Part shown: piece after piece, positions 36,762 through 44,818 of the stretch
Numbering within the stretch: the first letter of the stretch is position 1
Layout of the letters: the number at the start of each line of letters is the position of its first letter
Assembly (NCBI RefSeq): GCF_002795805.1
Contig: NZ_CP018799.1
Span: 613,001-677,000, forward strand
Source of the DNA: Mariprofundus aestuarium
GTDB lineage: Bacteria > Pseudomonadota > Zetaproteobacteria > Mariprofundales > Mariprofundaceae
Direction: 5' to 3'
Length of the DNA: 64,000 nt
The notes under the pieces: generated by a model
Told to the model about the DNA's origin: nothing
Databases searched by the model: none
The model's input: the letters and a program-made list of their open reading frames with translations, nothing else
Made by a program: the position numbers and the translations under genes

Positions 36762-38249
36762 TTATTGTCCATGGCTGTTTGCGATGTCGATATGCAGTGA
36801 TTCGAGAAGATTGCCTTGCGCCCAGAGTAGCTGTCTGGATGCTAGTTGCAGTGTGAGTGCCTGCAGATCGGCATTGAGCTCAGCTCTTGCCAGCTCACCT
36901 TCGAACTGTACCAGCGTGGCCGTATCGGAGCGGCCCTCGCGATATCGTTTCATTTCAGCTCTAAATTTTCTCTTTTCCGCTTCAGACTGCTTGCGAGCCG
37001 CCAACAGTGTGGGTTTGCCATTGCGCAGTGCAGTGATGGCCGTGGCAAGGTCACTTCTTATCTGCTCCATTGTGCTTCTGAGCTGGGCATTCACGCGCTG
37101 ACGCTGCAGCTCTGCCTTTGCCATGGTTGCCCGTGCTGAGTTGCGCCCCAGAACCTCACTGAGCTCAACTGAGAGTGAGGCGTAGTGATCGTTAGCGCTT
37201 AAGCCTCCAGCTGCAGCGCCTGCGGCACTGGTATCAAGTGCCCTAGTCCCTACTTCAGCAACCAGATTAAGTTTCATATTATCACCGTCACGGGCGATCA
37301 TGAGCTGCGCCTCGGCAGCATCCATCTGGGCTTTCAGAAGCTTCAACTCTGCCCGCTTCTGCTCGGCAATCGCCATTGCCGTGTGCATTTCAGGGGCAGT
37401 ACGCTCATCAGTGGCTTCGATACGAATATCAATTGCTGATTCCGGTGCGCGCCGCATCAGCATATTCAGGTTGTTCAGGCTTGAAGCCCTGCGTGCCCTG
37501 GCGCGCTGCAGGTCGGTTTTGCGTCCTGCAAGAAGCGCTTCGGCCTGCAAGCGGTCGGCAGTTTCAATCAACCCGAACTTTTCCCGCACCTGTTGGTAAT
37601 TAAGCAGCTCGTTTGCCCGTTGCACGGCCTGATCGGCAATACGGATATTGATGTCATCTGATGCCAGCTGGAACCAGGCGTTAGTCGCCTTAAGTGCCAG
37701 TATGCGTGCGGTCACCAGCTGCTGCATATTAGCAGCACGCACACCTGCCTCGCTGGCAATCAGCGACTGGCTGTAATCGGGGCGATCACTGCCTTTGAGT
37801 AAGGGATGGCGATAGTTCAGGTTGATCTGATTGCGATAGGCGGGATTGAAGCTTGAAAGCTGGGCAGCCAGTGGCGAGGGGGGGTAGGCCTGACTGGTGC
37901 GAATGTAATTGAAGTTGGCGCCAAGGGTTCCACCGCTGGCTAACGGTTTGGCGATACTGGCGGATAACTGACCGAGCCTTGTTTCAGAGGGCTGAAAACT
38001 ACTGGAGGTTGGTACGGTCTCTTCACTGGCTCCGATGCGGGCAGTGACTACCGGATCTAGCATGCCTTCAACACGTCGGCTGTCAGTCTGGGCGATTTGC
38101 CGGTCAATAAGGCTAACGTCCAGATCAGGGTGGCTGCTAATGACTCTTTCAATGGCCGTTTTCAGATCCATCTCTTCCGCAGCTGCAGGCATGGCCCATG
38201 CGGAAAGCAGTAGAGTGGTGACGATAATACGGTTGAACGATGGATTCAT
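36762..38249 (-). CDS. TolC-family outer-membrane efflux protein
   Basis: Exported channel protein of 495 aa that would link the RND pump to the outer membrane. A signal peptide ends near AMPAAAEE (about residue 24). The mature part has the duplicated coiled-coil pattern of the OEP domain, with long alanine/leucine/arginine-rich helices. ATG at 38249 has AAGGAG upstream; the longer frame is not used. First gene of a two-gene operon divergent from a MarR-type regulator. Confidence 0.9.
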   Translation of the reverse strand: MNPSFNRIIVTTLLLSAWAMPAAAEEMDLKTAIERVISSHPDLDVSLIDRQIAQTDSRRVEGMLDPVVTARIGASEETVPTSSSFQPSETRLGQLSASIAKPLASGGTLGANFNYIRTSQAYPPSPLAAQLSSFNPAYRNQINLNYRHPLLKGSDRPDYSQSLIASEAGVRAANMQQLVTARILALKATNAWFQLASDDINIRIADQAVQRANELLNYQQVREKFGLIETADRLQAEALLAGRKTDLQRARARRASSLNNLNMLMRRAPESAIDIRIEATDERTAPEMHTAMAIAEQKRAELKLLKAQMDAAEAQLMIARDGDNMKLNLVAEVGTRALDTSAAGAAAGGLSANDHYASLSVELSEVLGRNSARATMAKAELQRQRVNAQLRSTMEQIRSDLATAITALRNGKPTLLAARKQSEAEKRKFRAEMKRYREGRSDTATLVQFEGELARAELNADLQALTLQLASRQLLWAQGNLLESLHIDIANSHGQ

Positions 38250-38310
38250 GGGGCTCCTTCCGCAAACAAAAATCGCACCTAACGCGTGAAAGATGAATGA
38301 TTCGCATAAT

Positions 38311-38340
38311 ATTGACGATGTCAATTATTGGCAACATCAA
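38311..38340. promoter_or_regulatory. Candidate tandem MarR operators
   Basis: ATTGAC-GAT-GTCAAT (38311-38325) is a perfect inverted repeat. A second related site, TTGGCAACATCAA, follows at 38328-38340 and keeps the TTGRC...TCAA pattern. The pair lies between the divergent efflux operon and the MarR-type gene, 24 nt before the latter's start. Confidence 0.6.
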
Positions 38341-38363
38341 CCTTTTTTGTTTATGGTTCAGCC

Positions 38364-38831
38364 ATGAGTACTGTCATGCCAAAACGATTTGAGGATGGAC
38401 TGGGTTATCTGGTGCATCACCTGATGTACGCCTTGCGCCAGACGCTGGCTGAGCAGTGTGCCAGCAGCGGGTATCCTATTACAGCAGATGAGCTCGGTGT
38501 GGTGATGATGGTGCATCAGTCCGGCAGCGAGATGGGCCTCACCCAGAAGCAGCTGGCTGATATGCTGGCTAAGGATAAGGCGGTTATTACCCGTTTGCTC
38601 AATAGCCTGAGCAGTAAAGATCTGGTTGTGCGCTCTGTCGATGAGAAAGACCGCCGCGTCGTGCGCGTCTGCCTGACAGGGAGGGGCATGCAGGCAGCTG
38701 AAAAACTATATCCAAAGCTTGTCGAGGTTCTCAGTCAGGCCTATAGCGACATCAGTGAGGAGGAGTTTCTACTCACCCATGATGTGTTAACGCGCATGCT
38801 TAATAACGTCAGGGGTATTTCACCCGAATAA
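38364..38831 (+). CDS. MarR-family transcriptional regulator
   Basis: Dimeric winged-helix repressor, 155 aa. The recognition region LTQKQLADMLAKDKAVITRLLNSL and the wing DEKDRRVVRVCLTGRG near residues 65-110 are typical. Divergent from the TolC-RND operon and very probably its regulator. The start is uncertain because ATG codons at 38364 and 38376 both lack a clear ribosome site. Confidence 0.9.
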   Translation: MSTVMPKRFEDGLGYLVHHLMYALRQTLAEQCASSGYPITADELGVVMMVHQSGSEMGLTQKQLADMLAKDKAVITRLLNSLSSKDLVVRSVDEKDRRVVRVCLTGRGMQAAEKLYPKLVEVLSQAYSDISEEEFLLTHDVLTRMLNNVRGISPE

Positions 38832-38834
38832 AAA

Positions 38835-38863
38835 AAACGCGACCCTGTGCAGGGCCGCGTTTT
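38835..38863 (-). terminator. Terminator of efp (possibly bidirectional)
   Basis: Stem AAAACGCG-x-CCCTG / CAGGG-x-CGCGTTTT with a TG loop. The single mismatch is A-C on the plus strand but G-U on the minus strand, favouring efp, whose stop is 22 nt away. It also follows the MarR gene by 3 nt. Confidence 0.8.
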
Positions 38864-38885
38864 AATGATGCGTTGAATCGATCGC

Positions 38886-39446
38886 TCAGGCGCGTTCGAC
38901 GTATTCACCGTTTTCAGTATTCACTTTCACGCGTGTACCTGATTCCAGATAGGGCGGAACCATAATCGCAGCACCTGTCTCCAGACGGCCCGGCTTGTAG
39001 GAGCTGGTTGCGGTCTGACCCTTGATCGAGGCGTCACACTCCACTACTTCCAGTATCACAGTCTGAGGTAGCTTTACGTTCAGTGGACGTTCTTCATGGA
39101 ACTCAACCTGAACCATCATCTCGGGCAGCAGGTAGGGAAGTGCATTCTCCAGCATCTCCGCACTCAGTGTGATCTGCTCGTAGGTTTCCATGTCCATGAA
39201 GTGGTAATCATCGGCATCGGCATAGAGGTACTGCATATCGCGCTGGGAGAGGACAACACGCTCTACGCGTTCGGTAGAGTTGAAACGTTTGTTGGTTTTA
39301 TTGCCTGTTTCGATGTTGCGCATCTCCAGCTGCATGCAGGCCACACCTTTACCTGGTGTAACATGATTCGTTTTTATGACGCGCCACAGGCCGCCGTCGA
39401 CCTCGAGAATATTTCCGACGCGTACGCTGGTTACATTGATTTGCAT
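38886..39446 (-). CDS. efp: Translation elongation factor P
   Basis: Relieves ribosome stalling at polyproline stretches. All three OB-like domains are present in 186 aa. The loop with the modifiable lysine appears as HVTPGKGVACMQ near residue 34, and PYLESGTRVKVNTENGEYVERA closes the protein. GAGGAAC before the ATG at 39446 supports the start. The modifying enzymes (EpmA/B or others) are not in the window. Confidence 0.96.
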   Translation of the reverse strand: MQINVTSVRVGNILEVDGGLWRVIKTNHVTPGKGVACMQLEMRNIETGNKTNKRFNSTERVERVVLSQRDMQYLYADADDYHFMDMETYEQITLSAEMLENALPYLLPEMMVQVEFHEERPLNVKLPQTVILEVVECDASIKGQTATSSYKPGRLETGAAIMVPPYLESGTRVKVNTENGEYVERA

Positions 39447-39651
39447 GGGTTGTTCCTCGCTATTCATCGGCTGCAAATAGAACAGCCAGAGTGAAACTCT
39501 CTTCTGAAATGGCCCGGGACGATAGCTATTTGTATCATTTCGGGCAACAATTCGACTTCGGCCGCTTCCGGCCAACTCAGGGAGCAATCATGTTTTTCTG
39601 CCAAAATATCCGTCAAAACCTCTGCCTGAATCTCCTTTTATGGGGGAGTGC

Positions 39652-40467
39652 ATGAGTTCCAGCTATAAACTTCAGGAAGCGATGGATGATTTTATCCAGA
39701 GCAGCACAGCAAGCTTCTCTTCAGAATCTTCCGTGAACTCGTCCGAGGAGCAGTGTATGGAGATGCTGGCACAGTATCTTATCCACTACTCCGACCTGTT
39801 TCAGGATATGGAGCTGGCTGATGAGGGCGATTTTGCCGAATGGGAGGACGGGCTGGAGCAGCATATGTCCGACCTTTTGGAGGGCGATGTTGAGCCATCC
39901 GGTGATCTTGGCCCCTTGCCCGTGGATGCGCTTGATCCCGAGCATCTGCGCGATTTCCTTGGCTGGTTCGCGGTGCGCGAGTCCAGCAATGCCGAACTGA
40001 TTCAGGCTTATGCCGATGTCCTGCTGGCATGGGTCAACTTTGTGCATGATCGGGGCTGGCTCAAGGATGAGGAGTATATGGGTTTTGTCGAGATCCTGGC
40101 CGAGGTGACGCCGGATGCTGTGCGGGTGGCGCGCCTTTCACGGGTACTGTTCCACTTTGTCCGTTGCGGCGGCGGTATTTCGCCGCGTCTGCGCGGCAAA
40201 CGGTTTTCCCGTTTTGTAGAGGGACATGGTCGCGTTGTTACCATCGATAGTCATTCGATTCTATTTGATTTTGACAATATGCAGGAGAAGATTGGTCCGG
40301 TTGCGCTGCCGCAGGTGATTCTCGATATGATTGAAGAGGGTGATGTCTTCGATATCGAGTTGGGAAAACGTGGCGATGATTGGGTGATTGTTGATATTGG
40401 TCCGGTTTATCCGGGCTCTGTCTATGTTGAGGTAGAGGAGTATCAGGGGCTGGATAAACGCTCCTAG
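39652..40467 (+). CDS. Unrecognised acidic protein (271 aa)
   Basis: No family recognised. The N-terminal 50 residues are serine-rich and low complexity; the middle (about 50-175) is helical and acidic. The C-terminal 90 residues (GKRFSRFVEGHGRVVTID...GPVYPGSVYVEVEEY) look like a compact beta-rich domain. No signal peptide or membrane helix. GGGGGAG lies 4 nt before the ATG. It stands alone between efp and dapA. Confidence 0.8.
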   Translation: MSSSYKLQEAMDDFIQSSTASFSSESSVNSSEEQCMEMLAQYLIHYSDLFQDMELADEGDFAEWEDGLEQHMSDLLEGDVEPSGDLGPLPVDALDPEHLRDFLGWFAVRESSNAELIQAYADVLLAWVNFVHDRGWLKDEEYMGFVEILAEVTPDAVRVARLSRVLFHFVRCGGGISPRLRGKRFSRFVEGHGRVVTIDSHSILFDFDNMQEKIGPVALPQVILDMIEEGDVFDIELGKRGDDWVIVDIGPVYPGSVYVEVEEYQGLDKRS

Positions 40468-40660
40468 GGGGGGCACTCAGTCTACAGATAAGCCACCTGA
40501 GCAAAAAAGTTTAATCATGCTTAATATGAGACTCATTCGTATGGTGTGAATATATCTCCTTTCTCCAACAGATGGAGCGGTTATAGTTCAGGCAGATTCA
40601 GATGACATCTGCCAAAGGTGCGCAGCGCGTTCTTTAAGGTGTCATATTTCGGAGGCAGGC

Positions 40661-41560
40661 ATGTTCCATGGTACGATGACCGCACTGGTCACACCATTCT
40701 CGAACGGAAAGATTGATGAAGAGGCTTTTCGTAAGCATCTGGAGCGGCAGGTCGAATCCGGCATTAACGGTGTGATTCCGGTGGGTACCACCGGAGAGGC
40801 AGCAACTCTCTCCTTTGAAGAGCACAAGCAGGTCATCCGTATTGCCGTAGATCAGGTGGCTGGCCGTGTGCCGGTGATCGCAGGGACAGGAAGTAATAAT
40901 ACCGCTGAATCGATTGAGCTTACGGCAGATGCCAAGGCGATCGGTGCAGATGCAGCATTGTTGATTTCACCCTATTACAACAAGCCGACGCAGGAGGGCA
41001 TCTATCGCCACTACAAGGCGGTTGCCGATGCTGTGCACCTGCCACAAGTGATCTACAATGTACCTGGGCGTACCAACTCCAATATCGAGCCTGAGACGGT
41101 GGGTAGGCTCTCCCATGTTACTAATATCATTGGCATCAAGGATGCCACGGCAAACATGGAACAGTTGGCCCACACCATGGCCGCCTGTGATGGACGTATT
41201 GAATTTTACTCAGGTGATGATGCTTCGGTGCTACCGTTTATGGCGATGGGTGGACAGGGCGTCATTTCCGTGGTTTCCAATATCGTGCCGAAAACCATGC
41301 TGGCGCTGACCGGTGCAATGCGCCGCGGTGATCTTGAAAATGCTCACCGGGCACAGTTTGCCATGCGCGAGTTGAACAGGATGCTCTTTGTTCAGTCCAA
41401 TCCGATTCCGGTGAAGGCTGCATGTGCTGCCCTTGGCTGGATGAGCAATGAACTGCGTTTGCCGTTGTTGCCACTGGATGGTGAGTTGCTGAATGGCTTG
41501 CGCCAAACCATGGATTCCTTTGAATTCGAAGGCGAACGGTTGGAGCTTGCAGAAAGCTGA
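40661..41560 (+). CDS. dapA: 4-hydroxy-tetrahydrodipicolinate synthase
   Basis: Condenses pyruvate with aspartate semialdehyde in lysine and diaminopimelate synthesis. The TIM-barrel signatures are GTTGEAATLSFEEH, VIYNVPGRTNS with the catalytic tyrosine (near residue 132), and the Schiff-base lysine in IIGIKDAT (near residue 161). Length 299 aa is slightly above the usual 292. GGAGG before the ATG. Followed eight bases later by a kinase gene that looks functionally unrelated. Confidence 0.96.
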   Translation: MFHGTMTALVTPFSNGKIDEEAFRKHLERQVESGINGVIPVGTTGEAATLSFEEHKQVIRIAVDQVAGRVPVIAGTGSNNTAESIELTADAKAIGADAALLISPYYNKPTQEGIYRHYKAVADAVHLPQVIYNVPGRTNSNIEPETVGRLSHVTNIIGIKDATANMEQLAHTMAACDGRIEFYSGDDASVLPFMAMGGQGVISVVSNIVPKTMLALTGAMRRGDLENAHRAQFAMRELNRMLFVQSNPIPVKAACAALGWMSNELRLPLLPLDGELLNGLRQTMDSFEFEGERLELAES

Positions 41561-41567
41561 GGCCTCA

Positions 41568-42899
41568 ATGTCACGTCTGCGCCTGATCTTCAGCTTCAGG
41601 CGGCTGGTGCACTCATTCGCCTATTTTGGTGCCACACTAGCGGCGATTGCTGTCTTCGTGCTGGTGCTGATGCTGGCAGAGTCTGCCGTTTATCTGCTTA
41701 CGGGGCAGCCGGTATCGGTCTGGGCGATGGTGATTGCAGCTGTCTCCGCCGCCTTCGGCTTTGCGCCATTGGTGCAGTCGATGCAGCGCGCCCTTGATCA
41801 CCTCTTTTTCCGCCATCAACTCGATACGCTGGCTGCCATTCGCCAGCTGGGGGCAGGGGATCTTGCGCAGATGCCGCTTCAGGATATTGAAACAGCGCTG
41901 CTGGAGCGAATCTGCAAGGTGAGCCACCGCCGCTATGTGGCACTCGATGAGCGCAATAGGCCGGATGGTGAGTGGTACGCTTTTCCCGCCAATGCACCGA
42001 TGATTGATGCATATCCTGACGAGGGTGTGCATGAGGCATATGACCTCTGTCTGGAACTGCCAGATGCCACGGGCGATGCCTATCTCTGGCTCGGGCCGAG
42101 GCTGGATAGCTGGCCGATGGACAGTGAAGAGCGAGCCAGCCTTAAGAGTCTGGCGAGGTTTGCAGCCATGAGCCTGGAGCATGCACGCCTGACCCATCAG
42201 CAGGCGGAGGCGGCAAGGCTCGATTCGCTCTCGCGCGTTACCAAACAGCTGCACTCCCATGATCTGAAGAACCGTCTGCACGATCTCTCATTCCTAGCCC
42301 ATCATCTGGGATCGGGCAAACTGGATGAGGAGGATGTGGTGCGGATGTTGACTGCGATCCGCAAGGTGACAGGGAGGATGCAGACGCTGATGCAACGCAT
42401 GAATGATCCCAATGCGCCGGTTGAGCTGACCATAAAACCGGTTGATCTTGTTGAGATGCTTAAGCGGAGTGTTCGCGATCGCCTCTGGCCCGAATCAATC
42501 ACGATTTCAGATGACTATCAGATACTGCCTGCAGTGGCAGGTGACAGCGATCAGCTGCAGGGGGTGTTTGAGAACCTCTATGATAACGCTGTGCAGTCGA
42601 TGCAGCGACAGGGTGAAATCCACATTGAGACCAGGGTTGTGAAAAACAGCGCCAATGAAGAGGTAGCTGAGGTGCGGGTGAGCGATCAGGGCTGCGGTAT
42701 GACGCCGGAGTTCCTGAAAAACCGTTTGTTCAGGCTCTTTGCCACCAGTAAGAGCAACGGACTGGGTGTTGGGCTCTATCTCTCACGCAGGATCGTAACA
42801 GCCCATGGCGGAAACATTACGGCACAAAGCGAAGGGCCGGGCAAAGGTTCCACCTTCATCGTACAGCTGCCGCTGTGGCAGAGTCAGCTTGTGGAATGA
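41568..42899 (+). CDS. Sensor histidine kinase, PrsK-like
   Basis: Membrane kinase of 443 aa with two N-terminal helices (about 18-65), a GAF-like middle and an ATPase domain. The phospho-acceptor box QLHSHDLKNRLHDLSFL with HDLKN is the form seen in PrsK, the kinase of PEP-CTERM/exosortase systems. N, G1 (DQGCGM) and G2 (GLGVGLYLS) boxes are present. It is shorter than typical PrsK, which carries more membrane helices. Paired with the sigma-54 activator 33 nt downstream. No PEP-CTERM or exosortase genes are in the window. Confidence 0.85.
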   Translation: MSRLRLIFSFRRLVHSFAYFGATLAAIAVFVLVLMLAESAVYLLTGQPVSVWAMVIAAVSAAFGFAPLVQSMQRALDHLFFRHQLDTLAAIRQLGAGDLAQMPLQDIETALLERICKVSHRRYVALDERNRPDGEWYAFPANAPMIDAYPDEGVHEAYDLCLELPDATGDAYLWLGPRLDSWPMDSEERASLKSLARFAAMSLEHARLTHQQAEAARLDSLSRVTKQLHSHDLKNRLHDLSFLAHHLGSGKLDEEDVVRMLTAIRKVTGRMQTLMQRMNDPNAPVELTIKPVDLVEMLKRSVRDRLWPESITISDDYQILPAVAGDSDQLQGVFENLYDNAVQSMQRQGEIHIETRVVKNSANEEVAEVRVSDQGCGMTPEFLKNRLFRLFATSKSNGLGVGLYLSRRIVTAHGGNITAQSEGPGKGSTFIVQLPLWQSQLVE

Positions 42900-42932
42900 G
42901 TAAAAGAGTCAGGTGACAAGGGAGCGACAGAT

Positions 42933-44345
42933 ATGAAGCAAACGGTACTGGTAGTTGATGATAACGATATCAATCGTCTGAATCTGAAGCTGCTGCTGAA
43001 AGAGTCCTACCAGATTCTGGAGGCAGGTGACCTAGAAAGAGCGGATGAGATGCTCTCTGGCCACAGGGTAGACCTGGTGGTGCTCGATCTGGCGTTACCC
43101 CCTGAGCCGGACAACCCGGAAATCGGCATGGGCTATCTCAAACGCTTAAGGGCTGAAAGCCCGGATACGCCGGTGGTGGTGATTACCGGCCATGATGAAC
43201 GTGCATTTGCAGTGCGGGCGCAGGAGATGGGAGCTTTAGACTTTTTCGGCAAGCCATTTGATCCGGATGAAGTGAAAAACACCATTGATCGAAGTATGGA
43301 GACAAGCTGGAAGGTCATGCGCGAGCAGGAGATGGAACGCGCACTTCAGAGTCAGGTGAATACGGAGATATTAGGTCAATCCGAAGTGATGTGCCAGTTA
43401 AGGCAGCTGATTGATCAGGTGGCATCCGCTCCATCCACGGTTCTGGTTCGTGGTGAAACGGGCACGGGAAAGGAGCTGGTCGCCCGTAAATTGCATGCTG
43501 CAAGCAATCGTTCAGAACAACCGTTTATCGCGATTAACTGTGCGGCAATGAGCGCGGAGATGCTGGAGTCTGAGCTGTTTGGCTATGAGATGGGGGCATT
43601 TTCTGGGGCGGGCAAGCGTAAGCTGGGCTGGTTTGAGAGAGCCAGTGGCGGCACGCTGTTTCTTGATGAGGTCGCAGGCCTGCCGCTGCCGGTGCAGGCT
43701 AAACTGCTTCGCGTGCTGGAGTCGGGTGAGTTTTCGCGTCTTGGCGGTGAGGCTATTCTACGGTCTGATGTGCGCCTGATCTGCTCTACACGCGAGGATT
43801 TGGAGGGGAATGTTGCGGACGGTTCGTTTCGCGATGACCTCTACTACCGCATCCATGTGGTGGAGGTCGTGGTGCCGCCTCTTCGGGATCATATCGATGA
43901 TCTGCCTGAGCTGTCCGATGCGATCCTGTTGCGCAAGGCGGCGATGTGCGGCAAGCGCATGGATGGTTTTTCCGATGATGTACTTGAGCAGATGTCCCGC
44001 TACAGCTGGCCGGGCAATGTTCGGGAGCTGGAAAACGTGATCGAGCGTGCCGTGGTTCTGGCAGAGGGAGATCTGGTTGAATCGATACCCTCACTTGTCG
44101 GTCCGCAGTTTGTTCCCGGGGATGTTGATCCGTTGCAACTCTGGTTTCAGCAGCTGCCGGAGACAGGCATTCGTGCTGAGAAAGCCGTGGCTGAATTTGA
44201 ACGCCAGCTTGTTGAGGCGGCACTGGAGCGAAACCATCACATTAAAGCTAGGGCAGGACGCTGGCTCGGCTTTGGTGATCGCGCCAAGGACAAAATGCGT
44301 TACCTTTGCGATAAGTATGACATCGAGGTTCAGGAGGGTTTATGA
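42933..44345 (+). CDS. Sigma-54-dependent response regulator, PrsR-like
   Basis: NtrC-type activator of 470 aa. The receiver has VVDDNDIN near residue 7, aspartate in VLDLALPPEPD near residue 51 and lysine in FGKPF. The AAA+ domain has Walker A GETGTGKE (about 170), GAFSGAGKRKLGW in place of the usual GAFTGA, Walker B GGTLFLDEV and YSWPGNVRELENV. The C-terminal DNA-binding segment has an atypical AGRWLGFGDRAKDKMRYL. The LPPEPD loop is characteristic of PrsR. Overlaps the next gene by 4 nt. Confidence 0.88.
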   Translation: MKQTVLVVDDNDINRLNLKLLLKESYQILEAGDLERADEMLSGHRVDLVVLDLALPPEPDNPEIGMGYLKRLRAESPDTPVVVITGHDERAFAVRAQEMGALDFFGKPFDPDEVKNTIDRSMETSWKVMREQEMERALQSQVNTEILGQSEVMCQLRQLIDQVASAPSTVLVRGETGTGKELVARKLHAASNRSEQPFIAINCAAMSAEMLESELFGYEMGAFSGAGKRKLGWFERASGGTLFLDEVAGLPLPVQAKLLRVLESGEFSRLGGEAILRSDVRLICSTREDLEGNVADGSFRDDLYYRIHVVEVVVPPLRDHIDDLPELSDAILLRKAAMCGKRMDGFSDDVLEQMSRYSWPGNVRELENVIERAVVLAEGDLVESIPSLVGPQFVPGDVDPLQLWFQQLPETGIRAEKAVAEFERQLVEAALERNHHIKARAGRWLGFGDRAKDKMRYLCDKYDIEVQEGL

Positions 44346-44749
44346 GGAAGCTGTTTGGCCTGCTGGTGATAGGAATTGGACTGTCAGTGTTCGGGCAGGC
44401 CAGTGCCATCGACGCGGCTGAAGCAGACTATCTCTATTATCGTGATGCCAATGTGCCGCCATTCCAGAAATCGCGCGAATTTTTCGATATGCCGAACCGT
44501 CCCGGACTTTATGAGGTGACGATGGTTTCCGATGCTGTTGGTCCCCTGACCTTCCGGATTGTCAGGGTACATGAGGATAAAGAGGAGACGATGCACCAGC
44601 AGCGTAGCTACAAGGTTGGCGGTCATGAGTTTCAGGCCCGTTTCAATAATCCCGGTGGTAGCGATGATCTGATTGTTGAAATTGCCAACTCTAATCCGGC
44701 GGCTGTTGCCAAGGTTGCCGTCTTTGTCGTGGAACTTCCCAAGCATTAA
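44342..44749 (+). CDS. Secreted small hypothetical protein
   Basis: Protein of 135 aa with an N-terminal signal peptide (about 1-23, ending QASAIDA). The mature part is predicted mainly beta. ATGA overlap with the sigma-54 activator gene implies co-expression. No family recognised. It may be an output or periplasmic accessory of the two-component pair, but that is only inferred from position. Confidence 0.75.
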   Translation: MRKLFGLLVIGIGLSVFGQASAIDAAEADYLYYRDANVPPFQKSREFFDMPNRPGLYEVTMVSDAVGPLTFRIVRVHEDKEETMHQQRSYKVGGHEFQARFNNPGGSDDLIVEIANSNPAAVAKVAVFVVELPKH

Positions 44750-44818
44750 ACAGGTTTGAAATCCGGGCAGTTGTATTGCCGTTTGCCGTCGGCCTTCGCA
44801 GGCTTTAATCTGTTTGCC

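Noticed and set aside
40468-40660. Fur box or small gene between the acidic protein gene and dapA
   Set aside because: The palindrome-like ATGAGACTCAT is short and far from the Fur consensus, and no coding frame of useful length exists.
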